64,000 bases of DNA from Bubalus kerabau. Taxonomy: Eukaryota; Chordata; Mammalia; Artiodactyla; Bovidae. The position numbers and the translations under genes were made by a program. The DNA lies in the NCBI RefSeq assembly GCF_029407905.1, contig NC_073641.1, forward strand, positions 15,607,001 through 15,671,000, written 5' to 3'. The notes under the pieces are model-generated. The model did no database searches, had not been told where the DNA came from, and saw nothing but the letters and a program-made list of their open reading frames with translations. How positions within the stretch are numbered: the first letter of the stretch is position 1; every line of letters starts with the position of its first letter. Shown piece by piece: positions 39,801 to 54,800 of this stretch.

Positions 39801-42800
39801 TGTAATTTTAAAAAGACGGAAACTGGTCTTTCCTTTCCTACTACAAATATCCTTTTTTTGAGTCATGTAGACAAAGAAAACAAGAAGCAGGCATGTCAGT
39901 TAACAGAAAGTGACTATTAACTAGGTCATTACCCTCATGAAACATCACTCTCCAGTCCCCATACGAGTGCTGGTAGCAATAACCAGATCTCTGAGTACAG
40001 AAGACAGCAGTTATATCTTGGCAAAGGAAGAGCAGGATGGGGCAGTGAGAACCACTATCTTTGACCACGGAAAGAGAATCGAGGCACAGTTATAGGAGGC
40101 TCCAATGCTGAAGGATTTCCCCTGAAAGAATTCTTGGCCTCAAACTATATCCTGACATTATTCATTATTCAGACTTATCCACATCTGGCATGGGTTTATC
40201 TTTAGATCATACCAGAAGTGAAAGAAAGTCCATAAAGCAGTGGGATAAGACAACTCTGCCTCCTATCTGGCTGATGGAGTTATCCAGCCCCTTCTTGAAG
40301 TCACCCCAAGTCAGAAGATTATGAACTTGTATGTGTTGCTGATCTAAAGTGATGCTATTATTTACTATGGTCTAGTTAGTAAAATTGCAACAGGGTGGCT
40401 TTTGTTTTAGAAAGCAGCCCACAGAGAGTAATCTAAATCCTTTCATATCTGATTAAATACTGTGGAGTCCATAGTTACTGCATGCTACAGAGATAATAAT
40501 ATTTTTAATTCTTACCATTGATTGAATAATCGAATGTACAGAACAATCCTGAAAAGGGAACATCATTCCCGTATTACAGAGGTGGATATAGAGACTCGCA
40601 AAGGTTATGTCACTCAAGCATTGCAGCTCAAGTTTGAATGATTGCCAAGATCTTGCTATTCCTTAATACTGTGCTGCCTTTCAGCCAGACTGAAGGGAGT
40701 GGTCACAGATTTAAGAGTATTGGCAGAGTACCTGAATAATAAACATTCTGAGGTCAATTTTAAATTAAGAAATGCAGGGACTTCCCGTCAGTCCAGTGAT
40801 TAGGACTCCATGCTTTCACTATCAAGGGCCTGGGTTTGATTTGTGGTCAGAGAAAACATCTACTTTTGCTTTATTGACTACGCCAAAGCCTTTGACTGTG
40901 TGGAACACAATAAAATGTGGAAAATTCTTCAAGAGATGGGAATACCAGACCACTTGACCTGCCTCCTAAGAAATCTGTATGCAGATCAAGAAGCAACAGT
41001 TAGAACTAGACATGGAACAACAGACTGGTTCCAAATAAGAAAAGGAGTATGTCAAGGCTGTATATTGTCACCCTGCTTATTTAACTTATATGCGGAGTAC
41101 ATCATGGGAAATGCCGGGCTGGATGAAGCACAACCTGGAATCAAGATCGCCGGGAGAAATATCAATAACTAAAGATATACAGATGACACCATCCTTATGG
41201 CAGAAAATGAAGAAGAACTAAAGAGCCTCTTGATGAAAATGAAAGAGGAGAGTGGAAAAGTTGGCTTAAAACTCAACATTCAGAAAACTAAGATCATGGC
41301 ATCTGTTCCTATCACTTCAAGGCAAATAGACAAATAGATGGGGAATCAATGGAAACAGTGACAGACTTTATTTTCTTAGGCTCCAAAATCACTGCAGATG
41401 GTGATTGTAGCCATGAAATTAAAGGACACTTGCTCCTTGGAAGAAAAACTATGACAAAACTAGACAGCATAAGCAGAGACATTACTTTACCAACAAAGGT
41501 CTGTCTAGTCAAAGCTATGGTTTTTCCAGTAGTCATGTATGGATGTGAGAGTTGGACTACAAAGAAAGCTGAGCGCCGAAGAATTGATGCTTTTGAACTG
41601 TGGTGTTGGAGAAGACTCTGGAATGTCCCTTGAACTGCAAGGAGATCCAAAGAGTCAATTCTAAAGGAAATCAGTCCTGAATATTCATTCGAAAGACTGA
41701 TGCTGAAGCTGAAGCTCCAATCCTTTGGCCACCTGATGCAAAGAACCAACTCATTGGAAAAGACCTTGATGCTGGGAAAGATTGAAGGTGGGAGGAAAAG
41801 GGGATGACAGAGGATGAGATGGTTGGATGGCATCACCGACATGACGGACAGGAGTCTGAGTAGGCTCTGGGAGTTGGTGATGGACAGGGAAGCCTGGTGT
41901 GCTGCAGTCCATGGCGTTGCAAAGAGTCAGACATGACTGAGCGACTGAACTGAACTGAACAGAGAACTAAGATCCCACAAGCCATGTGGCACAGTGAAAA
42001 AACAAAAACCAGAGTCTAATTATGAAAATAAATAAGTAAATTAAGAAACGCAGCACACAAACTAGATGATCACGATGGTGATGATGAAAGCTCACTCCTA
42101 TCAAGCACTTGTGTTCTGAGCAGTCTTCTAAAATCTTTGCATGTGATTAACCATTTTAGTCCTAACAACAACGATACAAAGCAGGTATGATTGGTATTCC
42201 CATCCCATTCCCATAGGACCTATAATATATATAAGGAAACTGAGGCAGAGAAAAATTAAGTAACTTGCCTAGTAAGTGATGCAGCTAGACATTCTGGCTT
42301 CAGAGCCCACATTTTTAATCCCTTTACTAGGAATCATGTACGAAAATTATGAAAGACAAGAGTCTCAATCTCGGTAGGAGATGAATCTCTAAGGTCCCTT
42401 TCACCACTGTGATCCTCAGTACCTTGGATAGAGGTCCAAGTAGAACTGTCCTAATACTTCTCTTGTAGCTTTATCCTTCACAGTGTAAAGTGTAACACTT
42501 TTATTCCAAACGTGAGCGTCTGTCACTTGCTCAAATGAAAGTCCCAACAACTCCTGGTAGATGTTTAGTAAGCCTTCAGTGACCACTTCAATTGGGAAGT
42601 ATTCCTTGAGGGTCTCCTGGTCTACAGAGTACTTGAGTTCTTCTGTCTGAGTCATGTAGTAGTGGAGATCCCAGGCATTGATCTTCCCATCGTATTCAAA
42701 ACCTCTCTCTTCACATTCCTTTTTCTTCAAGTTCAAAATGAACTCTCGTTCTGCTTCACCCAAGGGTTTTAATTTCTGGCTTAAATCATCTGTGAGGAAG

Positions 42801-45800
42801 AGGGGAAAGTTAGCAATCCATCGCTCTTGGGAGCAGGCATAATCATACACAGCACCAGTAGTTCAGCATGGTGCTTCCTCCTTTGTGACACTCAATACAG
42901 ATAAAATCAGGAGGAAGGAAGGAGAGGGAAAAAGAGGGAGGGAGACAGGAAAGCAGGCTTTATTATGAAGCACTGCTGTTCTCTTCAGGGTAATTTATTT
43001 TATGGCTCCCTGTCCTTTTTTTTTTTTTTTTTGGGCACCACCCAAATCAGGCCACAACTTCCTCACAGCATCAACAAAGCTGAAATTTATCTCACAGAAC
43101 TCAACGAAGTGATAGTGAAACTACTCTTCATGTACATGATTATTTTTCAGTGAGGTTAGGCTCCTCTGTTCTGTTCCATGTGCCCAGCTGTGTCAACTCT
43201 TTGTGACCCCATGGACTGTAGCCTGCAAGGCTCCTCTGTTTATGGGATTTTCTAGGAAAGAATATTGAAGTGGGTTGCCATGTCCTGCTCCAGGGGATCT
43301 TCCCGACCCAGGGATCGAACCTGAGTCTCTTGTGTCTCCTGCACTGCTGGCTTCTCAGAGCTAGGGAAGACAAATCAGATGTGACCTATGATCAGAATTA
43401 CTGGAAACTGCTCAATTCCTTTGACGGCCATGGATTCAGTTAATAACTACTCCATTCCTATGAAGAAGGTCTATTTGGACACAGCATTTCTACTTTTTAG
43501 GTGGACAGTGCAATTTAATATGTGGTCGGTTTTTTACTATTTCACTGTATTTAGCTAATGCAGTATGCTTTTATTATGTGTCTGGTCTCCACAATTTGTT
43601 ACGTATGTAAGGTAAAAAATGGTAGCTCTGTAAGGGACGTGGATCCCTGGGAAGCATACCCATAAAGAGGTGAATGCAGAGGCTTGAGGAGGGCTGTGAG
43701 GTGAAAAGAGGAAACTCATGGAAGATACAGAGAGATGTCATTCTGATTAGGCCTGTGAGAGAACAGGTAAATATAGGTAGCAAGAGGACAATTGCCAATT
43801 TTAAAAAAGAGGGGAAACTGCTTTCAAAAATTAAGTTAATTAAGGAAAATGTTCAGTATGTACAGTCACCACTAAGGGAAACATTCTCGCCAAACCTGTT
43901 AACTCCCTGAGCCATTTTCTTGCATAAAATACATCAGAACATATGGCAATTACCAGTTCACATTTCTATATTTTCCACTCAGTGGAAAATTCATTGAGAA
44001 AAGAACCTCGTCTTAGTCTTTTCTATCGTCCAACCATCAGGGGCAGTTATTTAATAAATGTCTCATGAATGAATAACATAATAATGAATAGCTACCATTT
44101 ATGACACAGCTGCTACATGTTATATACGATGCCAGCATATACATTAGTAATTCAAGGTATTGCCACTGAGAACAGAGAGGTCTAAATTTCAGGCTGAATG
44201 CTGATCTTGATACATTATTCATCGTCTCCAACTTAACTAAGCTAATAAAATTATACACTAGTAGTTAGAAGTAAATAAAGTCTGAATGGGGTCAATGAGA
44301 AAGTTAAAAAATAAATCATACTCTGGTAAACTCTGACTAGAGATGATAAAAACAAAAATTAGCATCTTTACAATGGTTATATTATTCAACCATTTTCACT
44401 AAAATGAAATCAGAGTATCAGAGTGCCTGCCGGAATAGTGACACTGAGATTAAGAGGAGTAAGTACAACAGAGTGCCAGAGACTAATTGTCAAGGACATA
44501 AGAACTGTGGTTTTAAAAAGACTACTGAAAAAGTGATTTTAAATGAATGTGAAGACAGTTACTAAATAAAAGTTTTGAAGCCTATTCTTTTATATATTAA
44601 CAAGTAGCTTCTGGAACATAAAATATTCTTGTTCCTATATGTTCTATTTATCATTTTTGTCCTCTTTGTCAGCTTATTTCACACAAATTCATAAGCAGCC
44701 ATACTGTAACTAACAAACACCTACTGACACTGAGCAAAGCCAAAGGCTAATCTCCTTGTAGGTCTCTAGGTAACTTGTTAGGAATTAATACAGAAATCCC
44801 CATCAAGATACAGAGAGAATGAAGCAAGGACTAGGACTATAACTGAAATATAAACAATGAGCAACCCTTAGAACTAAGTACAGTATCTAATGCATAACAG
44901 GTGATCAATACATTTCTCTTGCATGAATGAAAAATAATATTCTCAAGGGCATGGTAGGTTTTGAGGCCCTCTGTCAAGTTGGTGCCATGCAGCAAAACAG
45001 TCATTAAAAAAAAAAAAAGAAACAGCAACATATGAGAAATTAAGAAAAGACTAACCGAGAAAGGCTGTTACATGCCTTGTACTCTTGGCAGTGTTCATCT
45101 CAAGGACAAAGTCAGCGTGTGTGCTGTAGCCGAGCAGTTTGGCTACTTTGGCCCGCAGTGGGAGTAGCTGCTGCAGGATTACAGTGTTCTCCTAGTAATA
45201 AACAACAACAAGAAAAACCAAAATAAAGGTTAATAATTAACTGGATCCAAAGCACTAAAAAGAAGAGCTATTACATTACTTTCAGGTTGGTAAGACTCTC
45301 AAATATTTTTAGACATCTCAACTAGTAAGTTATTCCATTTCAGTGTTATAGACTTTTTTTTGGATTCGTGATCCAGTTTTATTCCTGAAATTATAATTGA
45401 TTTTTTTAAATCTCAGGAGATAGCATTGAGGGTCCTAACAAAATTTTAGGTACTGTTAAATTTATTTCTCTTTTAAAAAAGGGAAATAATAAGCATTGAT
45501 AATGATGTAGAAAATCTGGAACCTTTGTATATTGCTAATGAAAATGGCAAAGCTGCTATAAAAAACAGTATTATGATTTTTCAAAAAAATTAAACAAAGA
45601 ATTCCAATATGATTCAGTGATTCCACTTCTGGGTATACATCCCAAAGAAATGGAAACAGAGACTCAGATATTTGTATACCTGTGTTCACTGTGGCATTAT
45701 TCATAATAGCCAAATGGCAGAAGCATCCTAAATGTCCATCAATGGCTGAATGGATAAAAAAAATGTAGTGCATATTACATATTATTCAGCCTTAAAAGGG

Positions 45801-48800
45801 AAAGAAATTTTGACACATGCCAAATTATGGATAGATCTAGAAGACACTGTGCTATGTGAAGTAAGTTAGTCACAAAAGGATAATTACTGTATGAGTCTAC
45901 TTATATGCAGTTCCTAGAGTAGTTAAATTTATGGAGACCGGGAGTCGAATGCCATATGCCAGGGGCTTGGTGGGTGGGGAGAGAGGGAAGTCTATGTTCA
46001 ATGGATACAGAGTTTCAGTTGGGAAAGATGAAAAAGTTCTGCAGATACATGGTGATGGCTGCACAACTATATGAATATACTTAATGCCACAGAACTCTAT
46101 GCTTAAAAATGGTTTAGGGATTTTCTCAAATTATTACACACATTTTAAACATTTTATTTGCATTATGCAAATAGCTATACTGCTTTATTGTTTCCTTAAC
46201 AATAAAGGGGAAAATAATCTCCCAGAGAAAGTAAAGAAATGTTGAGGTCAAAGAAAAATTGCTATTAAATCATCAAATTATTTATAGACATGCTTCTAAG
46301 GAAGATCACACTACCAAAATCTGGCTCCACCATTTACTAGTTGTCAAAATGTTGGCAAGTCCCTCAATCTTCCTAAGCCTCAGTTTTCTCATCTGAAAGA
46401 TGTACATAATAAAAGCAGCTACATTATAGAGTGATCATGAAGATTCACGTGAGAATATAAGCAAAGCACAGAGAAAAATGCCTGGTACAAGAGCAAACAC
46501 CACATACTTATGCATTATAATTATTATCATTTTAAAACTAGAATGGAAACATGGGTATGAGAAACACATAAGTTCTAAAGTTACCTAGTTTGAATCTCTT
46601 TCACCTTTTCCAGTCTCCTTAGACTGCCAGTTTTTCCCCAATATCTATTCCCCCATTCTTCCTTTTAGTAGTAGAGTTCTCTGAGCTTTTGCTGGGTACA
46701 CGGTCACCTGCCTCCCTTTCCCAGCCCCTCTTAAAACTAGCTGTGGCCATGTGATACACAATGGGACAACAGAACATAAATGAGGTGATGAGTGAAATTT
46801 CTGGGTCATTATAGATCTCGGTCTTGCTAGCTGTGGACTGAAAGTGAGAACAATGACCTTGGAGCCGCATACCAAGGACAGCAGAGCTATCTTCCAGCTC
46901 CGGACCACTCACCCCTGTGCTGTTAGTTGCAAGAGATATAAACCTTAAAAAAAAATGTAGTAAAATACACCCAAAACAAAATATACCATTTTAGCCAATT
47001 TTTAAGTGTACAATTCATGGCACAAATTACATTTATACTGTTGTGCAACCCCATTACCACTGTTTCTAAGACATTTCTAAACAGAAACTTGGTAACACTA
47101 ATTTCCCAGTCTCCCTGGCCCCTGGTACCCACTAATCCTTTCTGAAGAAAAATAATTTTCATCTTATTTGAGTCACTGTGCTTTTGGTTGACTTTGTACA
47201 TCGGTTTAACCTGTACCCTAACACCCACAGAGACTAAACACAGGAATAGAGTGCTGCTATAAGAGAAATGAAGAACCTACAGGAATGGAAGGTGAGGACA
47301 CAGATGCTGTCATGTAGGAAGCTGGTAATACTCAGTATACCATAGGTAACATTTGTTAAAAAACTGTTGCTCACCATAACTTGGAAGGCAAGCCAGTCAC
47401 CTACCAAGTCTTAGCTCTGAGGGGATTGTTTGGGAAAACTAAGAATGTTGGTGTATGTTTGTTGGTATGTGCTGCTTTTGGAAAGATTACACAAGAGAGA
47501 TGAGCTCAAGTGAGAACTGGTCAGTTTGCAAAGATGGAGGGAAAAGAGTTCTGCTAAGAGAATTCTGCCCGTGGCCCCTGATCTGGAGCGTCAGATGACT
47601 GGAAAGGCAGTTGTTCTGTCCTGACACCAGTAGAGAAGACTGACGCTCAGCGCTATTGAACTATGATTCGCGTTGAGGGTGCTGCCTTCCTCCTCACGTC
47701 TATGGTTTCAGAGGGCCCTGAAGCAGACGCCGTTAAAGTGAGGACCAGAGGGTGGACACCATACAGAGGCCCGCATATGAGAAAAAGTTTGGCAGGTTTG
47801 GATATTATTTTAACACGAATCTGGTTGTAAGCAAACAGAAAAGAAACCTATTAGGTTTCTGAGGGCATTTTATTACCAAATATAAGTAAGCCTGGCCTAC
47901 AAAAGTACCCCTCAGACTTCAAACTGGCATCAGTAGGAATGTATACCAGTGGCTGTCTAGGATATGGTCATGGAGGATAATGGACAAGAAAGAATTCCCT
48001 GCAGGCAAAACCAGGGGCCACCGCATACAACTGCTAAAGGAATTCTTGCTAGAAAGGAGGCCTAAGTAAGTTCAACGGGCTATCCCGGGAAACTTCACAG
48101 AGCTCGGAATCCCTCCGGTTTCTGCCAGACTGCTCCTGAGAATTGGTATGGGCCTGCTGTGTTTCCCACGCTTCCCTTTTTCAAATGGGAGTCTTTAGTG
48201 TGGTTTTCCGTTCCTGTTCTACTACTGGGTGTGTGTGTGTTGGAGGTGAGCGGGCCAGGCAAGTGTTCCACCCTTTCGCAGGTGGCCAGGTCACGAGAAG
48301 CTCTAATTGGGGAGGACTGTGTGCCGCTCAGAGATTCTGGTCTTTGAGCTAAAGGGCAGTTAACTGGTTGGGATCTGACATATGGTCGATGGCTTCTGTG
48401 TGGGGGAAAGAAAAAAGGGTACTCATGATTATTTGGATAGCCAGAGAGGCAGACTGTGGTGGAGCTGGCTAGCTGACTCTTAGAATTCATTTCTAATTCT
48501 TCCTCTTTTCCTTTTAGTAATAGAGTGCCCTTAGCTGACCAAATGGCTATCAATTGAAGATTCTATTTCCCAGCCTCCCCTGCAGCTGGATACAGTTGTA
48601 TGATGGAATTTAGGTCTATGGAATGTGAATAGAGTTGACGTATGTCATTTCCAGGTCTTCTTCTTAAAGATGACTGCTCTGTATTTTATTTTCCCACTTC
48701 CCAACAGGCTTGAAAATGGTGAGAAACTCGCCTTAGAAGTCACTTACTGAAGAGAGTTATTCCACCAGCCCTGGACTGTTGACTTGGAAGAAGAATACGA

Positions 48801-51800
48801 CCATTGGTTTCTCTAACCCATTCAATCTGCATTAGAACAGCTGAACCTATGGCCACACTAAGAAGGTTGCCAAAAAACAAGCCAAAAGCTAAGTCTTGTA
48901 AGTCTGAGGATTTAGGAGGCATGACCTTCACAGAAACATGTTTACATGAAGAAATCGGAATCCACTTCTGAGCTAGCTTCAACACTGGCAAACAGAGCAA
49001 ACCCTTTTCTTAACATCTTCTGTAAAAACAAAAGAAAGGCAAACATTTATAATACCTCTTTGCATCTTGTATGAAAAGCCATTTCCATCTTCCTTCTGGT
49101 TTCAGGTACACAACATTTCTTCATGACAGGAAAATAGTGTGGATATTTTAAAGTAATTTTATACTTGCCACCATCTGTCTTTTCTAAACTGTTAATGAAA
49201 TCATCAGGAAGAGCACCTGCAAAAAATCATTTTCTCACATATCAATTTTTCCACTCATGATTGGTTTATTTAGCACTGGCATGGTGCCTTTACGAAGCTC
49301 CAGGGATTTTTGTGGAGTAATTGAAATTCAAGTAAAATAATGACAATCCTTATAATATTGCTTTGATGTTACTGGAATGGGGTGGTGGTTAGAGGTCAGG
49401 TGGCCTGGGAGATGGTAATTCAAAATACGACCAGGCCTCAATGCACTTGTACAGATGGCATTTTGATGAGGAACAGGCAAAATTAAGGCCCCCTCACCCC
49501 ACCCCCTGTGCAAATCCATAACAAATAAGAAAAGGCTAGTTTAAGTTACAGGGGCTTCCCTGGTGCCTCAGTGATAAAGAATCCGCCTGCCAATGCAGGA
49601 GATGCAGGTTCGATTCCTGGGTTGGGGAGATCCACTGGAGAAGGAAATGGCAACCCACTCTAGTATTCTTGCCTGGGAAATCCTATGGACAGAGCAGCCT
49701 GGTAGGCTATAGTACGTGGAGTTGCAAAAGACTCAGACACGACTCAGTGACTAAACGCCAGTTTAAGTTACAATGTAGAGGGTACTGTGAGGCAAAAAAT
49801 TTTCAAAGCACCAAAGGCTGTTAAACACCAGCATGAGTTGTCAAGCAAGATTATAAAATTTCTTCTAGACTGTCTCTACAAACAGTATATATTCTTGTAA
49901 GCCTAAAAGTGAGGTGTGGTTTGCTTGTGCTTTTTCTACAAGGGGTGGTGGGTTGTGCAGAAGGTACATTTTTAAAAGAATTCTTTTAACTTTGATTTGG
50001 TAAATTGTGGGGTGACATTATTTGTCTAAATTATAGACTTCTTTTAAAAAAACAACAAAGTTTTACCAAGTTCAGCCTTGGAAAATACAAGGAAGGTATC
50101 ATCTTCATTGAGGTTTTTGTTAAAGTCAATACATAGCTCACTCATTCTCTTCTTCATTGCTTTAATTTCCTGAAACAAAGATACAAATACAGGATGATAA
50201 CAATAAAATGCAACATTCATTCTTATCTCCATCAGTCAAGGAAGCTTCACTTTTATATGAAGGCTAGGTTCTGTACCCAATTCTCTCTACTTTCTTAGAG
50301 ATGTGCTTGATAACACAGTTTTCTGCAATTTTCTACATTGTGTCCATGAGAACCTGTATGTAATATGTACAGAAAGGTAATCCTGGTAATGTGTTAGAAA
50401 TCAGGCATAAATTTGTAAGAACTAAATATATTTAGGAAGTATAGTGAAAGCAGAGTCTGGTACATGGTACATATATAGTAAGTAGCTGCTGAGTAAATGA
50501 ATGAATCTGGTAGCCTATTGATAATGAACACTTTTAATCTTTTCCAATCTGAAATTTTAATTTAGTAAATCAGTATTGGGTACTAAAGTAAATGAAGCGG
50601 TAAGAACCAAGTAATTAATTCCATGGTTCCTTAGGAAAACAGGTTGTGTTTTTAGTTTCATATAGCATTTGCAAATAAAGGTGATTTATGGGCCCTAACA
50701 TTTGTTTAAGAAGTACTAGATGAGAGGGAAAAAAGTACGAGGTGGGAGATCAAAGAAAGCAATAGGAGGGAAATCACAAGAAAACACATGAGAGAATTTA
50801 TTAACCTGTCCCACTCTTCTAAAAATTCTAGATTATAAAACTTATATAGAGCACACAATTTCTCAAAGCGTGCTTCTCACAGGTAGCATCAACATCACCT
50901 GGGAACTTGTTAGAAATGCCCACTCTGGAGACCCACACCATACCTGCTGAAGAACAAGCTCTCAAGAGGCGGGGTCCTGTATAATCAGAGCTGTAACAAG
51001 CCCTCCGGGTGATTCGGAGGCACACTAAATTTGAGACTGCTGACTTAACACATACTGTGCAGTGTCGTCCTATCCTGAAGAATGAGTTAATTCTATAGCT
51101 GAGCTTCTGAGACTGGAAGATCTTACTGGGTATTAGGCCAAGGAGAACGTTTGAGAAGCTAATCTCTCCATTTTTAAGGTCCGTATATTACTCATAGAGG
51201 GTTTCATTCCAAAGTGCTGGTTTTAAAACTTTCCATCATAAGGATTTTATTACCAGTGCCCTATCTCTGTATGCATAAAGGAATGCAATACAAGTTGACT
51301 ATTAAGATCTGAACTAGCTATCAGAGGACGTACAGCGGAATGGGGGGAGATAAACCTGGCACATACAAAACAAATAAAATCCACACAGAATTAAAGAACA
51401 ATTAAGTTATCAGCTATTTGACGGTCAACACAAGGTTAATAGGAGTTGTGAAATTTAAAATCATTGGCTACCAAATACATTGTAAATTGATTTGTACTGT
51501 AAGTTATTTCCCACGTTACAAATACTTGTTTCCCAATTTCCTGTCTTTTCATTGTATTTTTTAAAATTTATTCTTTTATTTTCTAATAAGAAAAAGAATC
51601 AAACTCACATTTTGTACTTGTTCTGGAAGATGGAGCCCATTCCTCTTGCCCATTTTAACTGATTTTTCCAAGTATCGTCTGGCTTCAGGCTTTATCTTTT
51701 CCAGATCACAGGTTTCCTGAAATTAAATAGTGTGACAACCTCTTTCATTTCTGTTACAACAATGCATGGGTAAATTATAAACTACGAGGCCAAAGTAAAA

Positions 51801-54800
51801 TTTATTCATCATCTCTGGTGGGCTGTGAAAGCACACAGGTGATTGTGAGGCAACCCTTTTGGAAAACCTAAGTTCTTTTATGCTTTAGTGAGCTTTTGCT
51901 CATTTAAAACAGAAAAAATGAAATAAAAAGCTAACCAGAATTTCCCTGCCTTTCATCAGAATCAAATGTGCTGTACCACTTGAAAAATGTGATAATAGGA
52001 ATATTTGCATAATCTCATTCTGAGCGTTCTTTATGACTGAGTGGTCTTTTTCACAAAACATCTTTCTTATCACAAAGCATCTGGATTTAATTTTCTATCG
52101 TTTGCTAACCTGGTTCCACTTGAGAGGCAAGAACAGAAATAATGGGCAAATTCCACAGAAATGGAAGGTAGGACTCTTTTGCCAACATACCAAACAGGGA
52201 CAGCTGGATAGAACACCAGCAAAAGGCTTCCAGCGCTTCAAAAATGCCTTTCTCTTGTTCGGCAAGAAAGATCAAGGGACCACGACAAGCTGCATATGAA
52301 CAAATATCTGGGGGAAATGAGCTAGCATATCACAAAGAGGAGGAGAGATAGACAGCACCTGTGAACCTGCATGCAGCAATGCACACACACTCAGTAAAAT
52401 GGACTGAGGGCCTGGAGAAAGAGCGGAAAACTATCCTGGCCACAGCCAGGTAATAAACACACCTCATGTTTCTTTAAAACAGGCAGCAGAATATACATGG
52501 CACATCTGGGTGGCTGGTTACTTTCTGGTCCCTGGGAGGAAAGAGGCTCCAGACAGATTCGGCAGGTGCAAAGGCTCCAGTGTGGCTGAGAGCTGATGAG
52601 GGACTTTGGTCTGTAGAGCCTTAACACCCTCTCAGCTTCAGAGACCGAAGAGGGCTGCATTTGCTCTCCCTGCAGACTTGGGCTGTTCACCTCAAGCTTT
52701 GTATCTTCGCACCTAATCACGTCTTTAAAATGCTCAGCTTTAGAGCTTGCGTGTTAGACTGTTAGTAAAGAGTTCTGGCTGCAACACATCTGCAATTTCT
52801 TACATTCTGTTGCAGATGGTAAACAGAGTTGTACTTTAACTGAGGGTATGATTGGGGGTGGCCAAAAAGTTCGTTCAGCTTTTCCTGCGAGATGGTATGA
52901 ATCCAATCCAATCCAACACTTACTACAGCGATTTGTATCTTACTTTACCTACCAAAAAGTACTTTGTGCCATTGTACTAAAGTACTTATTGTGCATACAT
53001 TACTCACAGTTTCCTCTGAGTTTATTCTCAGTGGAGGCAGAACAGTTAGACTTCTTTTTCCACAATAGTCCTTTCTGTGTCCCTGGAGAATTTCTGAGCA
53101 TGTTGGCATGAGTGGAGGTGGAACCCTCTCAACTGGTATTGGCACACACTGGGGATGGCCAGCAGCAGGTGGCGCAGGGGCAAGACACCCGGAATGGCTA
53201 GGCAGATAGCTGAGCTGGGGGCTGATTCCCTCAGAGACGGCCAGTAGTTCAAATTACAGTGTTCATACGGATTTTTGAGGAACGTGGGCTGGCTGAGGCT
53301 GGCTTTAACAGCGCTAGGAAGTCTGTCCTGAGATGTGGGGCATGGCAACAAGAGTCCCCAGACAGGATGACACTATGGGTTGTAAGGCTGGGGAGAATCT
53401 AGGCGGTAGCTGTGTGCAGTGGAAGAGAGGAAAAAACAATCCCTGGTGAGAAGGGCCTGGCAAGGGCCAGGTACACTGTGAAGAACCCAAGGGGGAGGCT
53501 GAGATCCAGGGCAGAGGGCCTTCCCATCTGGGCAGTGGCCAAGACAGAAGTGAGGCACTGAGCTGGGTAGCCGTGTGGGTTCTCAGGTTCCTGGCATTCA
53601 CCTGGTCACAGGTGGCCCTGAGCTTAGGACAGAGGCTCATCAGAGGCCTCACCAGCGGATGTAAGCCAAATTCTTCCTCTCCTCCTGTGCTCGATCAGCA
53701 GGTGCCCTCACATCAGAGGGCTGGACTGGAAATATCTGGTGGTTGCAGGGTGCTATCTCAGAGAGCCTGGAAGGGCACTTGGTACAGTAAACTCAAAACT
53801 CCAGGTCTAAATTAGGTAACTACTTATTCTCCCCAAATAGGTAACCCACGTGTCAACAGGATATTCTGAGAAAAACCAGTTCTGAATTAGGTATAATCAA
53901 AAATGACCAAACTACATGTACTGAAATATTTGACCTACCACAAAAATGACATTTAACAAAAGTCTGATTCGATTATAACCAGACACCCTTTGCCTTTCAG
54001 ACTCGAGGTCCTGGGAAATTTCCGGACATCTCTGGTAGGAGTAAAGCACGTCTAAAATGTGCTTTGAAAGCACATTCCTATCCCAAAGCTGATCTTAAGA
54101 ATATTCTCCCTTATAATCTCCAGGCAAGGTCAGAACTACTGCCCAAGGATTTCCTAAGAGGGAATCAGCCGACACTTCTAGACAGCTCTGATCCAATTGT
54201 ATCTTCCTTCCTGAAAAAGAATTTAATCTCCTTGAACTTGAACCAGGTCTCAGGCCTCTTTGGTATGGGTAGGCAGGGGCTAAAGTTCTCTGAAGCCATT
54301 TTCAAATTTATATAATCTGACAGCAGGAGATCTTGCTTTATTATTTTAAATTTTTTTTATTTTATACTGGAGTACAGCCAATTAACAATGTTGTAATAGT
54401 TTCAGGTGGTCAGCAAAGGGAGTCAGTCATACATACACATGTATCCATTCTACACATGTATCCATTCTCAGGGGATCTTATTTTAAACTCTGTGGTAACA
54501 AGATTTAGTTTTCCCCAAGGTCCTCCTGTAACTAAGAACTTTTATATACAAGTATGAGCACATAAACACATATACTCTTACATGTACACTTTTGAGCTTC
54601 CTTGGTGGCTCAGTGGTAAAGAATCTGCCTGCCAATGTAGGAGACACGGGTTTGATCCCTTGGTCAGGAAGATCTCCTGGAAAAGGAAATGGAAACCCAC
54701 TCCAGTATTCTTGCCTGTGAAATCCCACGGACAGAGGAGCCGGGTGGGCTACAGTCCATGGGTTGCAAGAGAGTCAGATAAGACTTGACTTAACTAAATA

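Noticed and set aside
40772..40957. Frame joining SINE and BovB as a chimeric gene
   Set aside because: It is only the junction of a nested insertion, with stops soon after.
42416..42850. 144-codon reverse frame as a small gene
   Set aside because: It is NLN exon 8 extended past the acceptor into intron 7.
48095..48553. 152-codon reverse frame in intron 6
   Set aside because: No domain recognised, and its start overlaps an old dispersed repeat; likely chance.
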